Positions 35,442-44,124 of a DNA stretch of 64,000 nucleotides are shown here, piece by piece (within the stretch, counting starts at the first letter, position 1; the number at the start of each line of letters is the position of its first letter). Source of the stretch: Citrifermentans bremense R1 (GTDB taxonomy: Bacteria; Desulfobacterota; Desulfuromonadia; Geobacterales; Geobacteraceae); contig NZ_AUGE01000014.1 in the NCBI RefSeq assembly GCF_000426865.1, positions 46,529 through 110,528 of the forward strand, given 5' to 3'. Both the position numbers and the translations under genes were made by a program. The notes below the pieces were generated by a model that had not been told where the DNA came from, ran no database searches, and saw only the letters and a program-made list of their open reading frames with translations.

Positions 35442-36245
35442 CTACTTTGCTTTGCAGGCCACGCCGTAAATGACCTCGTAGGTAGCGGGAATGCCGTCCT
35501 CCCGCCCGAACTCCCTTTGATAGGTTGCCATCATGTCCAGCATGATCCGCCGTTCCGAGAGCCCGCCAGCTGCGACCGGCGCGGTGGTCCCGGCCCCGAT
35601 CCGCTTGAGCGAGCGGAGCAGCTCCGCTACGTCGGGGTGCATCTCCACTTCCAGTTCCGAAGTAACCGTGGCGCCAGCAAAGCCGACCCTCTCCATGGCC
35701 TCCTCGACTTCAGAGCTGGAAAAGAAGCTGTGGCTGCGGTCAGAGGCACCGCTTAAGGCGCTCCGGTAGGAATCGCGCAGCTCGAACAGGGTCCTCTCGC
35801 CGAAGAGCGCGAAGCAAAAAAGCCCGCCCGGCACGAGCACGCGACTCGCCTCGGAGAAGGCCTGGTCGAGCGAGCTGAGCCACTGGTAGGTCGAGGTGGA
35901 GAGTACCAGGTCGAAACTTGCCGGGGGAAAGGGGAGATTTTCGGCGTCGGCGTTCACCATCTCCACCCGTTTCCCGGCGAGGTTTTCGGCAGCCGCGCGG
36001 CACATCCCCGGGGCGAGGTCCGCGCCGACTGCGCTGGCTTCGGGGTAGAGCTCCGTCACCCTCCCCAGCAGGCGGCCGGTCCCGGCCCCTATGTCCAAAA
36101 GCCGCGCAGGGGTAAGCTGCTGCGCTTGCAGCATCCCCACCACTTTTTCCACCACCCGGCACTGCACCACCGCGTGGCAGTCGTAGTCGTTCGCCTGCCG
36201 GTGAAAGGAATCCTGTACCTTCTGCCTGTCTATCTTTGCCGCCAT
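35442..36245 (-). CDS. bioC: Malonyl-ACP O-methyltransferase BioC
   Basis: SAM-dependent methyltransferase that starts pimeloyl synthesis for biotin by masking malonyl-ACP. The 267 aa have the SAM motif LLDIGAGTGRLLG near residue 44, AVGADLAPGMC, and LSTSTYQWLSSLDQAF, the BioC-type motif. The N-terminus DRQKVQDSFHRQANDYD also fits. It follows bioH by 16 bp in a bioF-bioH-bioC unit. Confidence 0.9.
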   Translation of the reverse strand: MAAKIDRQKVQDSFHRQANDYDCHAVVQCRVVEKVVGMLQAQQLTPARLLDIGAGTGRLLGRVTELYPEASAVGADLAPGMCRAAAENLAGKRVEMVNADAENLPFPPASFDLVLSTSTYQWLSSLDQAFSEASRVLVPGGLFCFALFGERTLFELRDSYRSALSGASDRSHSFFSSSEVEEAMERVGFAGATVTSELEVEMHPDVAELLRSLKRIGAGTTAPVAAGGLSERRIMLDMMATYQREFGREDGIPATYEVIYGVACKAK

Positions 36246-36261
36246 CTATAAACCGCCCGCA

Positions 36262-37074
36262 TTATCTGAATAACCCGTCTATGAAACTCCTGACCAGCGC
36301 GTTGAACCCTTCCGGCCGCGTCATGAAAGGCGCGTGCCCGCAGCCGGGGACCAGCTCCAGCCTCGCCTTCGGCATCCGCTTTGCCATGTAGGCCGACGCC
36401 GCGGCGGGGCAGATGGTATCCTGCTCGCCGTGCACCAGCAGTACCGGGCGGTCCACCTGGGCCAGCCGGTCCCTCTGGTCCACCGTCGCCAGGATGTTCA
36501 GCGACTCCTTCGCCGCCTCGGTGTCGGGGGAGCGGCCGCCCATCACGATCTCGTGCACGATCCGCTGGTACTGCGCCTGGTCCATCTCCCCTTCCGCGAA
36601 CATCCCCTTGAAGAAGTCCCCCATGGTCTTCTGGTAGTCGCGCCGCAGCTTGAGGCTCAGCCCCTTCACGTCGACCGGCGGTTTCCCGTGCGGGTAGTCG
36701 TCCGCCGTGGTGAAACGAGCCGTCCCCCCCACCAGCACCAGCCCGGCGAGCCGCTCCCTGACAGATGGAAAGGCCTGCAACGCCACCTGCACCCCTAGGG
36801 ACCAGCCGATGAGGACGGCATCTTCCAGAGCGAGCCGGCTAAAGAGCGCCGCGACGTCCCCCGCGTAATCGTCGATGGTATAGCCGTCGGCGGCAGCCGA
36901 CTGTCCGTGGCCGCGCTGGTCGAAGAAGAGGAGCCGATAGGCGTCGTCCAGAGGATGCTGGAAGCGCCAGACGCGCCCCGACATGGCCCAGCCGTGCAGG
37001 AATACCACCGGGCGTCCGGCTCCTGTTTCCTGGTAGTGAAGGGCGAGTCCTGACGATGTTTCGATGAAGGGCAT
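36262..37074 (-). CDS. bioH: Pimeloyl-ACP methyl ester esterase-like alpha/beta hydrolase (BioH)
   Basis: Alpha/beta hydrolase of 270 aa. Oxyanion region VVFLHGWAMSG, nucleophile elbow IGWSLGVQ (Ser near residue 92), acid Asp in LLVHGEQDTICP and catalytic His in VPGCGHAPF. Sequence type plus the position between bioF and bioC supports removal of the methyl ester from pimeloyl-ACP. Generic hydrolases share these motifs, so context carries part of the call. Confidence 0.85.
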   Translation of the reverse strand: MPFIETSSGLALHYQETGAGRPVVFLHGWAMSGRVWRFQHPLDDAYRLLFFDQRGHGQSAAADGYTIDDYAGDVAALFSRLALEDAVLIGWSLGVQVALQAFPSVRERLAGLVLVGGTARFTTADDYPHGKPPVDVKGLSLKLRRDYQKTMGDFFKGMFAEGEMDQAQYQRIVHEIVMGGRSPDTEAAKESLNILATVDQRDRLAQVDRPVLLVHGEQDTICPAAASAYMAKRMPKARLELVPGCGHAPFMTRPEGFNALVRSFIDGLFR

Positions 37075-37109
37075 AGCTTGTCCACTTTAAATTCAAAACC
37101 AAAAGGCGG

Positions 37110-37232
37110 AACACAGAGGTCGCGGAGGTCCACGGAGGTCACTGAGGGTTTTCCCGTCGTTCAGGTTTCCCCTGAAGTTGTGCTTTCCTCTGTGTCCGCT
37201 TTGTCTTTTCCTCTGTGAACCTCTGTGGTGAG
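37110..37232. repeat. CACAGAGG-type repeat with inverted arms between bioF and bioH
   Basis: Left part (37110-37146) has three degenerate GGAGGTC/CAGAGGTC units. The right part (37183-37232) carries CCTCTGTG units in inverse orientation. The element fills most of the 180-bp bioH-bioF gap and can fold. It looks like a dispersed intergenic repeat; no gene is seen. Confidence 0.65.
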
Positions 37233-37254
37233 CTTTGGTTTAGTGAAGTTTTGT

Positions 37255-38424
37255 TTAAACCACCCCGAGCTTCTGCCCCACCTGCGCGATGATACCCGCG
37301 GCTTCTTCCAGCTCGGCCGCTTCGTGCGTTGCCATGATGGTACAGCGCAGCCGGCAACTCCCCGACGGGACCGTGGGCGGCCTGATCCCTTGTACGAAGA
37401 TCCCCTGCTCCAGGAGTTCCTTGCTGAATTCCATAGTGGCGTCGGCCGGTCCCACAAAGATGGGGACTATCTGGGTCTCGCTCCCCATGGTGTCGAAACC
37501 CGCCTGCGCCAGCTTCTCCTTGAAAAGCGCGACGTTCGCCGCAAGCTTCTCCCTCAGCTCTTTTCCTTCCGGCGAATCCACCAGTTCGATGGCCGCAATG
37601 GAGGCGGCCAGCACGGCCGGGGGGAGCGAGGTAGAGAAGATGAAGCTGCGCGCCTTGTTCACCAGGTAATCGCAGATGGTTGCGGACGCAGCCGCGTAGG
37701 CGCCGAAGCTTCCGAGCCCCTTGCCAAGGGTCCCCATGTGGATGTCGATCCCGTCCATGACGCCCAGCAGTTCGCCGCTGCCGCGCCCGGTCGGGCCGAG
37801 TACGCCTGTGCCGTGTGCGTCGTCGACCATGAGCAGGGCGCCGTACTTCTTGGCCAGCCGCACGAGGTCCTGCAACGGGGCGATGTCGCCGTCCATGCTG
37901 AACACCCCGTCGGTGACGATGAGGCGCCGCCCGTTGCCGCCTTTGTCCTGCAGCAGCCGCTCCAGGGCCGCCATGTCACGGTGCGGGTAGCGGTGCAAAT
38001 CGGCCCGGGAGAGAAGAGCGCCGTCGATGATGCTGGCGTGATTGAGCCGGTCCGAGAAGATGGCGTCGCCACGCCCGACGAGGGCGGAAACGATACCGGT
38101 ATTGGCGGCGTAGCCGGAGTTGAACAACAGGGCCCTCTCGGTCCCCTTGAAGGCGGCGATCCGCTCCTCAAGCTTTTCGTGCAGCTCCATGGTGCCGGAA
38201 ACCAGCCGCGAGGCGCCGCTGCCGACACCGAAGGCCACACCGAATACAGCGGCGCTTCTCAGCTCGGGGTGATCGGCAAGCCCCAGGTAGTTGTTGGAGC
38301 AGAGCATGAGAACCTGCTTCCCGTCAAGCTCCACCCGGCTTCCCTGTGCGCCTTTGATGACCCTCATGCTGCGGTACAGTCCCTCCGCGCGCAGGGCTTC
38401 AAGCTCTTCAGCAAATGTCTGCAC
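37255..38424 (-). CDS. bioF: 8-amino-7-oxononanoate synthase BioF
   Basis: PLP enzyme condensing pimeloyl-ACP with alanine in biotin synthesis, 389 aa. [34 protein letters not shown], the PLP Asp in [14 protein letters not shown] and the Schiff-base Lys in [13 protein letters not shown] are all present. The start is a GTG at 38424 behind GGAGGGAGAGG. It is the first gene of a bioF-bioH-bioC unit; bioA, bioB and bioD are not in the window. Confidence 0.93.
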   Translation of the reverse strand: MQTFAEELEALRAEGLYRSMRVIKGAQGSRVELDGKQVLMLCSNNYLGLADHPELRSAAVFGVAFGVGSGASRLVSGTMELHEKLEERIAAFKGTERALLFNSGYAANTGIVSALVGRGDAIFSDRLNHASIIDGALLSRADLHRYPHRDMAALERLLQDKGGNGRRLIVTDGVFSMDGDIAPLQDLVRLAKKYGALLMVDDAHGTGVLGPTGRGSGELLGVMDGIDIHMGTLGKGLGSFGAYAAASATICDYLVNKARSFIFSTSLPPAVLAASIAAIELVDSPEGKELREKLAANVALFKEKLAQAGFDTMGSETQIVPIFVGPADATMEFSKELLEQGIFVQGIRPPTVPSGSCRLRCTIMATHEAAELEEAAGIIAQVGQKLGVV

Positions 38425-38494
38425 AGCCTCTCCCTCCTATGACAGATTCCCCGGTTCCCAGCCGACCATTGTTATTAGCACAGGAACTCCGGAT

Positions 38495-38526
38495 TCGTCA
38501 ACCTGACAACCAACCCAGGTTGACAA
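38495..38526 (-). promoter_or_regulatory. BirA-like biotin operator upstream of bioF
   Basis: On the bioF strand TTGTCAACC is followed by 14 nt and GGTTGACGA, an inverted repeat that closely matches the known bacterial BirA box TTGTAAACC-N14/15-GGTTTACAA. The right half contains a TTGACG that can serve as -35, with TAATAA 18 nt downstream, so binding would block the promoter. Confidence 0.7.
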
Positions 38527-38618
38527 TCCTCCTCCGGCCGGGGGCGGAAGAGAACAGGCCCCGACCTGCTCTTTCAGTCGCAGAGACACAATGGTCGCAG
38601 TGCTGTCGTCAACAATGA

Positions 38619-38646
38619 TTGCAGGCATCCGAATGGAGGTTATACT
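38619..38646 (+). promoter_or_regulatory. Promoter candidate for the iron-sulfur protein gene
   Basis: TTGCAG (38619-38624), 16-nt spacer, TATACT (38641-38646). It lies about 150 bp upstream of the ATG. Confidence 0.5.
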
Positions 38647-38798
38647 CTTAAAGTTTTTTAATTGCAGCATCTGTTTCCGGCCCGTAAGTACCTGCCGTAG
38701 GCAGCATACTCTCACCATCGATGCTTATTGTCACAAACTTCCGCGGCTGCGGAGTTCTGTGTTCACTCCTGCAGCAACCGCGTCATCGGAGAGCGTCT

Positions 38799-40106
38799 AT
38801 GCCGCACCTAAACCGTCACAAAGCGTACAGCTCACTGATGGAGCGCCTGAACCGATTCCCTCAAGGCGCTCCACCCTCCGAATTGCTCACCAAGATCCTC
38901 GCCCTGCTCTTTACTGAGAAAGAGGCGAAACTGGTGGGGCTGCTCCCCATGCATCCGTTCTCCCCCGCCAAGGCGGCGGAGATCTGGAGGGTGAGGGAAG
39001 TCGAGGCATTCCGCACGCTCGAAGAGCTGGCGAAACGAGCGCTGCTACTGGATGCCGAGCACGACGGCGAGAAGCTCTACGTGCTCCCCCCGCCGATGGC
39101 GGGCTTCTTCGAGTTTTCTCTGATGCGGGTCAGGGCGGATATCGACCAGGCGGCGCTGAGCCTGCTCCTGTACCAGTACCTGAACCAGGAGCAGGAGTTC
39201 ATCAGCGGGCTGTTCATGGAGGGGAGAACCAGGATCGGCAGGATCATGGTCGGCGAGAACGAGGTCCCCCCCGCGCACATCACCCGGGTCTACAACTACG
39301 AGCGTGCCAGCGAGGTGATCAAGGAGGCGAAGAAGATCGGTGTGGGCACCTGCTACTGCCGCCATAAGATGCAGCACCTCGGGCGCGCCTGTGCCGCGCC
39401 GATGGAGACCTGCATGGTTTTCGGGCCGGTTGCGGACTCGCTGATCAGGCACGGCCACGCCCGCGCCATCGACAGCGCCAATTGCCTGGACCTGCTGCAG
39501 CAGGCGCGGGAGCATAACCTGGTCCAGTTCGGGGAGAACGTGCAGGGAGGTCTTTCCTTCATCTGCAACTGCTGCAGCTGCTGCTGCGAAGCGCTGATAG
39601 CAGCACGCAAATTCTGCAACGTGCAGCCCGTGCACAGCACCAACTTCATAGCGGAATTAACCGCCACCCAATGCAGCGGCTGCGGCCGGTGCATCGATGC
39701 CTGCCCCGCTGAAGCGGTGCGGCTCATATCTGCCAACGACCCGCAGCACCCGTGGCTTAGGAGATGCGTGCAGGACAGCGAACGCTGCCTGGGATGCGGA
39801 GTCTGCGTCAGGGTCTGCCGCAGCGCGGCGATCACGTTGAAACCAAGGGCTGAGCGGGTCATTACCCCGGTCGACAGCGCCCACCGTATCGTGCTGATGG
39901 CGCTTGAGCAGGGCAAGCTGCAGCATCTCATCTGGGACAACCGCGCGCTCTTCAGCCACCGCGCCATGGCCGCCATCGTGGGCGCCATCCTGAAACTTCC
40001 TCCGGTGAAACAGGCCCTGGTCCGCAGCCAGCTCGGTTCGCACTACCTGCAAGGGGTAATCGAAAGGCACGCAGAGCGATCCAGCAAGACCTGTTACAGA
40101 TACTGA
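38799..40106 (+). CDS. 4Fe-4S cluster protein with extra Cys-rich motif
   Basis: A 435-aa cytoplasmic iron-sulfur protein. The N-terminal third looks like a winged-helix segment (SELLTKILALLFTEKEAKLVGLL and FSPAKAAEIW). A middle Cys region reads GTCYCRHKMQHLGRAC...METC and is followed by the dense FICNCCSCCCEAL near residue 259. Two ferredoxin motifs then appear: CSGCGRCIDACP and CLGCGVCVRVC. The C-terminal tail is helical. It resembles uncharacterised anaerobe ferredoxins; partner and substrate are unknown. The ATG at 38799 follows a GGAGAG. Confidence 0.82.
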   Translation: MPHLNRHKAYSSLMERLNRFPQGAPPSELLTKILALLFTEKEAKLVGLLPMHPFSPAKAAEIWRVREVEAFRTLEELAKRALLLDAEHDGEKLYVLPPPMAGFFEFSLMRVRADIDQAALSLLLYQYLNQEQEFISGLFMEGRTRIGRIMVGENEVPPAHITRVYNYERASEVIKEAKKIGVGTCYCRHKMQHLGRACAAPMETCMVFGPVADSLIRHGHARAIDSANCLDLLQQAREHNLVQFGENVQGGLSFICNCCSCCCEALIAARKFCNVQPVHSTNFIAELTATQCSGCGRCIDACPAEAVRLISANDPQHPWLRRCVQDSERCLGCGVCVRVCRSAAITLKPRAERVITPVDSAHRIVLMALEQGKLQHLIWDNRALFSHRAMAAIVGAILKLPPVKQALVRSQLGSHYLQGVIERHAERSSKTCYRY

Positions 40107-40173
40107 TTAACGCTTTACTCCTTAGGCTTTCTCAGAAGTCCTCAGACGTTCTCCTTGCCAATTGTTTTAAATG

Positions 40174-40207
40174 GCGGCGCCGTCATATTCTGCGGCGCCA
40201 CTTTTTT
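40174..40207 (+). terminator. Rho-independent terminator after the iron-sulfur gene
   Basis: ggcgccg / cggcgcc stem with a 10-nt loop, followed by ACTTTTTT. Confidence 0.65.
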
Positions 40208-40279
40208 GCAGCACTTAGCCCACCGATGTGTTACCTTCTCCCCTGTTTTCGACTCATTTTTCCTTTAGAAGAGAAGTAC

Positions 40280-40792
40280 ATGCACGGACTGAAATACCTC
40301 GCCGGCTATTCCGAGAGCGTCACCAGCAAAGTGGAGCGGTTGATAGCCGACAACAAGTTGGGGAGCGTGCTGCTCGCCAAGTACCCCACCCCGCACCAGA
40401 TCCGGACCGACCGGGCCCTTTACGACTTCGCCGTCGCCTTAAAGAACGAGTTCCTCCGCAAGTCGCAACCGCTCAGCAAGGTAAGCTACGACCCGAAGAT
40501 CAGCGTCATGAACCACGCCCTCGGACTGCACGCCTTCGTGTCGCGGGTGCAGGGGGCGAAGCTCACGGCAAAGCACGAGATAAAGATCGCCGCGCTCTTC
40601 AAGCTCGCCCCGATAGAGTTCCTGAGGATGATCGTAGTCCACGAACTGGCCCACCTGAAGGAGAAGGAGCACAACAAGGCCTTTTACCAGCTCTGCGAAT
40701 ACATGGAGCCGTCCTACCACCAGTTTGAGTTCGACACGAGACTGTACCTGATCCACCTTGATTCAGAAGGCCCGCTTTACCAAGCCTTCTGA
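40280..40792 (+). CDS. YgjP-like (WLM/M48-related) metallopeptidase domain protein
   Basis: A 170-aa protein with the zinc-binding motif VVHELAHLKEKEHNKAFY (HExxH plus a downstream His), which identifies the YgjP-like/WLM group. The N-terminal half (KYLAGYSESVTSKVERLIAD, YPTPHQIRTDRALYDFAV) is helical. Known homologs are poorly characterised. The ATG at 40280 is chosen because the upstream in-frame codons overlap the promoter/terminator region. Confidence 0.83.
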   Translation: MHGLKYLAGYSESVTSKVERLIADNKLGSVLLAKYPTPHQIRTDRALYDFAVALKNEFLRKSQPLSKVSYDPKISVMNHALGLHAFVSRVQGAKLTAKHEIKIAALFKLAPIEFLRMIVVHELAHLKEKEHNKAFYQLCEYMEPSYHQFEFDTRLYLIHLDSEGPLYQAF

Positions 40793-40837
40793 CCGCACCC
40801 GTAACCCTCCTCCTTCATCTGGCAACCCCGGCAGAGA

Positions 40838-40865
40838 TTGACATCCCCACCTGGCCCGATAGATT
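40838..40865 (+). promoter_or_regulatory. Sigma-70-like promoter for the small membrane protein gene
   Basis: TTGACA at 40838-40843, 16-nt spacer, TAGATT at 40860-40865. Confidence 0.55.
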
Positions 40866-40971
40866 TAAACCTGCCCTTCAAATTAACTAACACTAACCAC
40901 AGCCAACCAGTAACCATGCCGCGGCTCCCCCGGCACCTCCCCAAAAGCGGCATCCGTAAAGGAGGATCCCC

Positions 40972-41157
40972 ATGTCATTCGCACTTTATGTCGCCGGGTT
41001 CATGCTCGTCATCGGAGGCATCGCCTGGGCCCTGGTCGAGGCTGGACTGGCCATGTTCAAGATAGCCATCGTCTGCATCATCCTCCTGGGGATAGCGATA
41101 CTGACAGGGGTGGTGAAGACCCGTCCCAAGGATCCGCCCAGGGGGCCGCTGGCGTGA
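40972..41157 (+). CDS. Small two-helix inner-membrane protein
   Basis: A 61-aa hydrophobic protein with two predicted membrane helices (ALYVAGFMLVIGGIAWALVE and MFKIAIVCIILLGIAILTGV) and a short Lys/Pro-rich tail (KTRPKDPPRGPLA). AAAGGAGG stands at ideal distance from the ATG. Its own promoter and terminator flank it, so it is probably a real monocistronic gene. Function unknown. Confidence 0.75.
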   Translation: MSFALYVAGFMLVIGGIAWALVEAGLAMFKIAIVCIILLGIAILTGVVKTRPKDPPRGPLA

Positions 41158-41184
41158 CTGCGCCATCGGTTACGGATAAACGAA

Positions 41185-41224
41185 GAGACCCGGGGCGAAG
41201 CTCGACCCGGGTCTCTTTTTTTGT
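41185..41224 (+). terminator. Rho-independent terminator after the small membrane protein gene
   Basis: Perfect 10-bp stem gagacccggg / cccgggtctc with an 11-nt loop, followed by a run of seven or more T. Confidence 0.88.
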
Positions 41225-41242
41225 TTCCTCTTGGGGCAACCG

Positions 41243-41860
41243 TCACGGCGCCAGCGCGGTCCTCGGCACAGGCAGCAGCCGCCCTTCCGGAGCAATGGCC
41301 TTGATCTCGGGTTGGAACGGCATGGCCAAAACTTTCCCCAGGGTCAGCTGCGCCGGGTCCTGATAGCCGACCACACCTATGTCTATGCCGTCCTGCAGGA
41401 CGTTCAGCCGCACGGTCCCTTGCAGGTAGTCGGGCCAGGAAAAAATGGTGCCCCAGTTGGAATCGGTTTCTCCGCGAACCACCGAATGATGGATCCCGTG
41501 CATGCGGGGGGTGAAAGGAAGCCCGCCCCAGCGCCCAAGAAGCGGAAAGCGCTTCCTCAGGCCGCCATGGATCAAGCCCCACCCGACCCCGTAGGCCACC
41601 CCGAATGCTAAGTTGGCGCGCCGTTTCTCCTGCGGGTCGAGCCGCCGGCCCAGGAGTTTCGAGGCGAAGCGGGGCCCGGCGACCTGGTGGGCGGAACCTT
41701 CCCGCACCTTCCTGTCGCGCCTTTTCTGCTTTTTGCTCACCAACCGGTCCAGCAACTTTTCACTTGCACCGGCGACGGCGCCGGCAACAAGACCCGCTGC
41801 CATGCCGGTCAGAATCGGGTGCCGTCTTTCCAACGGTGAAACCTGATTCCCTGTGAACAT
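41243..41860 (-). CDS. Chimeric protein: Gly-rich membrane N-terminus plus sterol-desaturase-like tail
   Basis: A 205-aa protein. Residues of about 15-110 have a glycine-zipper helix (GMAAGLVAGAVAGASEKLLD) and ANLAFGVAYGVGWGLIHGG, resembling YagU/DUF1440-type membrane proteins. Residues of about 113-180 carry RMHGIHHSVVRGETDSNWG and PDYLQGTVRL, the final histidine box and following segment of fatty-acid-hydroxylase/sterol-desaturase enzymes. The earlier His boxes are absent, so hydroxylase activity is unlikely. The frame is continuous with a good GGAGG, so it may be an expressed fusion or a deletion remnant. Confidence 0.65.
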   Translation of the reverse strand: MFTGNQVSPLERRHPILTGMAAGLVAGAVAGASEKLLDRLVSKKQKRRDRKVREGSAHQVAGPRFASKLLGRRLDPQEKRRANLAFGVAYGVGWGLIHGGLRKRFPLLGRWGGLPFTPRMHGIHHSVVRGETDSNWGTIFSWPDYLQGTVRLNVLQDGIDIGVVGYQDPAQLTLGKVLAMPFQPEIKAIAPEGRLLPVPRTALAP

Positions 41861-41986
41861 AACGACCTCCTCCGGTTCAAGATGCGCCTCAAGCCGAACA
41901 ACTGCCCCATTGTAACTGCGGCCAGGGGGGTGTCAACGAGCCTACGGAGCGGCTGCGGGCGCTCTCAACGTGGGAAGCGCCCCCCC

Positions 41987-42014
41987 TTGACCGGGCTTTG
42001 CCGGGCTCTATAAT
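41987..42014 (+). promoter_or_regulatory. Strong sigma-70 promoter for the gene at 42074
   Basis: TTGACC (41987-41992), 16-nt spacer, perfect TATAAT (42009-42014), about 60 bp upstream of the ATG. Confidence 0.75.
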
Positions 42015-42073
42015 AAGTAGTCGCAAAAAAGGGAAGCTATCAGGGGCAGCAACGACACTATCAGGAGGCTCTC

Positions 42074-42523
42074 ATGCTAGTCAGAACTTTGCAGGTTGTT
42101 GTTCATTGTGAGCACAAAACCCTCTGGAACATGCTCATCGACAGACTGCAGCACCCTGAGCGTTATCTGGTCGGCATCACGGAGGCGCGCGTCACAGAGG
42201 AGGGCGAGGACATCTTCATCTCCGAGATGCTGCTGCACGGTGAGCCGGTAAAAGAACGGGTGCTGGTGCGTCCCTATGACGGTGAACTGAGGCACGAGTT
42301 ACTGGAGCACCCGCAGTTCACCGGCTTCATAGCGAGAAAGATAGTGAAGACGGCGAGACAAAGTCCAGTGGCGCCGCTCTACCTTGAGTACGACCTGGAT
42401 CTGCTGCGGAAATCGTTGAAGGTGCAGAGGGTGGTTAGGGGTGAAGACGAGATACTGACCGACCTGGGATCCGAGATGCAGAAGATAAGGGTACGGGCAG
42501 AGGAGATGGACTCCCGGCGTTAA
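42074..42523 (+). CDS. Conserved small protein, possible SRPBCC/DUF1857-like
   Basis: A 149-aa soluble protein with no signal peptide. The N-terminus (VVVHCEHKTLWNMLIDRLQHPERYLVGITEARV) and alternating strand pattern (EDIFISEMLLHGEPVKERVLV) suggest a START/SRPBCC-like hydrophobic-cavity fold, by impression only. CAGGAGG precedes the ATG. It is 31 bp ahead of the next gene and probably cotranscribed. Function unknown. Confidence 0.65.
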   Translation: MLVRTLQVVVHCEHKTLWNMLIDRLQHPERYLVGITEARVTEEGEDIFISEMLLHGEPVKERVLVRPYDGELRHELLEHPQFTGFIARKIVKTARQSPVAPLYLEYDLDLLRKSLKVQRVVRGEDEILTDLGSEMQKIRVRAEEMDSRR

Positions 42524-42554
42524 GGGGAGACTCGCGGCTACAGGAGGTGACAAG

Positions 42555-42983
42555 ATGCGGCTACCACTTATATTCTTTTCGCTGCTGGCGCTGATCTTCG
42601 CTTCTTGGGCGGTGGCCGCCGACACCGACTGGGTCCTGGTCGACGAGAACCAGGATTCGGCCTTCTTCTATGACAGAAACGGCACTACCCCCGCAAGAGA
42701 CGGCATGATTCAGGTAAGGACACGTGTGGTCTATACGGACCAGGGGAAGAAGGAGGCGCTCAAGGTGCTGCACGGGTTGCCGGAGCCTTCCCGGCTGTAC
42801 GAGTCGCGCTACATGTATCGGATCGACTGCGCCGAGAAGGAGGGTCGCTTGGTCGGCGTTACCCACTTCGACAAAAACGGCGCCATCCTTAGGTCATCCG
42901 ATTTGGGCGAGACCACTGTGCTGGAGTATCTCCCTCCCGGCTCCCGCATGGCCATCGTGGCCGAGGACAACTGCAGGCCCTAA
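42555..42983 (+). CDS. Secreted Surface-adhesin-E-like protein
   Basis: A 142-aa exported protein. The signal peptide (LIFFSLLALIFASWAVAA) is followed by TDWVLVDENQDSAFFYDRN, a central strand region VRTRVVYTDQGKK, and RYMYRIDCAEKEGRLVG, then a conserved-type ending (MAIVAEDNCRP) with paired cysteines. This layout resembles the protein E/surface adhesin family of small periplasmic or surface proteins. An ideal GGAGGTGACAAG precedes the ATG. Confidence 0.7.
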   Translation: MRLPLIFFSLLALIFASWAVAADTDWVLVDENQDSAFFYDRNGTTPARDGMIQVRTRVVYTDQGKKEALKVLHGLPEPSRLYESRYMYRIDCAEKEGRLVGVTHFDKNGAILRSSDLGETTVLEYLPPGSRMAIVAEDNCRP

Positions 42984-42991
42984 ACCCCGCG

Positions 42992-44074
42992 CTACTTGCT
43001 GCGGTACTCCTGCCGCAGCACCAGGTCCATCAGGACCAGTGCCGCCATCGATTCCACGATGGGGACCGCCCTGGGGACGACGCAGGGGTCATGGCGCCCC
43101 TTCGCTTCCAGCACGGTCTCGGTGCCGTCGAAGGCGGCCGTTTTCTGAGGCAGGGAAACGGTCGCCGGCGGCTTGAAAGCAACCCGGAAATGAACCGGCT
43201 CGCCGTTGGAAATTCCCCCCTGCACCCCTCCCGAATAGTTGGTCGAGGTACCCAGGCGTCCCTCTTTCTGCACGAAGGGATCGTTATGGGCGCTCCCCAG
43301 CATCCGGCTCCCGCCGAACCCGGAGCCGACCTCGAAACCCTTGGCTGCCGGAAGCGAGAGCATGGCATGGGCGAGGAGGGCGTCCAGCTTGTCGAACACC
43401 GGCTCCCCCAGCCCTGCGGGAAGGTTCCGGCAGACACAGCGAACCACGCCGCCGACCGAGTCTTTGCTGTCCCGCACCGATCCGATCAGCTGCATCATAG
43501 CCGCCGCAGCCTCACCGTTGGGGCAGCGGACGGCTGTGGCATCCACCTGTCCCCGGGTGATCCCCTCCAGATCGACCATGCCCCCCTCCAACTCCCCTAC
43601 CCCGTCCACCCAGGCCACGATCTCCAATCCGAAACGCTCCGCCAGGTACTTCTCCGCTATGGCGCCGGCCGCCACCCGCCCTATGGTTTCCCGGGCGGAG
43701 GAGCGCCCGCCGCCGCTTGAGGCGCGGATGCCGTATTTCATCTGGTAGCTGTAGTCGGCATGAGAGGGGCGGGGGACCGCCTCCATCTCCCGGTAGTCGC
43801 CGGGGCGCTGGTCGCGGTTATGCACCAGGAGGCAGATGGGGGTGCCCAGGGTGAGCCCCCGCTCCACGCCGGAGAGGATGCTCACCAGGTCCTTTTCCTC
43901 GCGCGGGGTGGAGAGTTCGCTCTGCCCCGGGCGGCGCCGGTCCAGCTGCGGCTGGATGTCGCTCTCGCGCAGTTGCATCCCGGCCGGGACGCCGTCGACC
44001 ACGGCGCCGACCGCGGCGCAGTGGCTTTCGCCAAAGGTGGATACCCTGAAGAGGGTGCCAAAGGTGGAGGACAT
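42992..44074 (-). CDS. aroC: Chorismate synthase AroC
   Basis: Last step of the shikimate pathway (EPSP to chorismate, FMN-dependent). The 360 aa begin [16 protein letters not shown] and include [56 protein letters not shown] and [13 protein letters not shown]. The start at 44074 behind AAGGAGAT is the family start; the frame is open further upstream inside glgX but is not coding there. Active-site His and Arg residues are present. Confidence 0.96.
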   Translation of the reverse strand: MSSTFGTLFRVSTFGESHCAAVGAVVDGVPAGMQLRESDIQPQLDRRRPGQSELSTPREEKDLVSILSGVERGLTLGTPICLLVHNRDQRPGDYREMEAVPRPSHADYSYQMKYGIRASSGGGRSSARETIGRVAAGAIAEKYLAERFGLEIVAWVDGVGELEGGMVDLEGITRGQVDATAVRCPNGEAAAAMMQLIGSVRDSKDSVGGVVRCVCRNLPAGLGEPVFDKLDALLAHAMLSLPAAKGFEVGSGFGGSRMLGSAHNDPFVQKEGRLGTSTNYSGGVQGGISNGEPVHFRVAFKPPATVSLPQKTAAFDGTETVLEAKGRHDPCVVPRAVPIVESMAALVLMDLVLRQEYRSK

Positions 44075-44124
44075 GCTGATCTCCTTGCAGGTAACGGCAA
44101 GCGGATGGGGACAAGGGGGTGAAC

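Larger units (their letters stand above)
38425..38798. other. Divergent regulatory region bioF / iron-sulfur protein
   Basis: 374 bp without a gene. It holds a BirA-like operator and promoter facing bioF on the left half and a TTGCAG/TATACT promoter facing the iron-sulfur gene on the right half. Confidence 0.7.
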
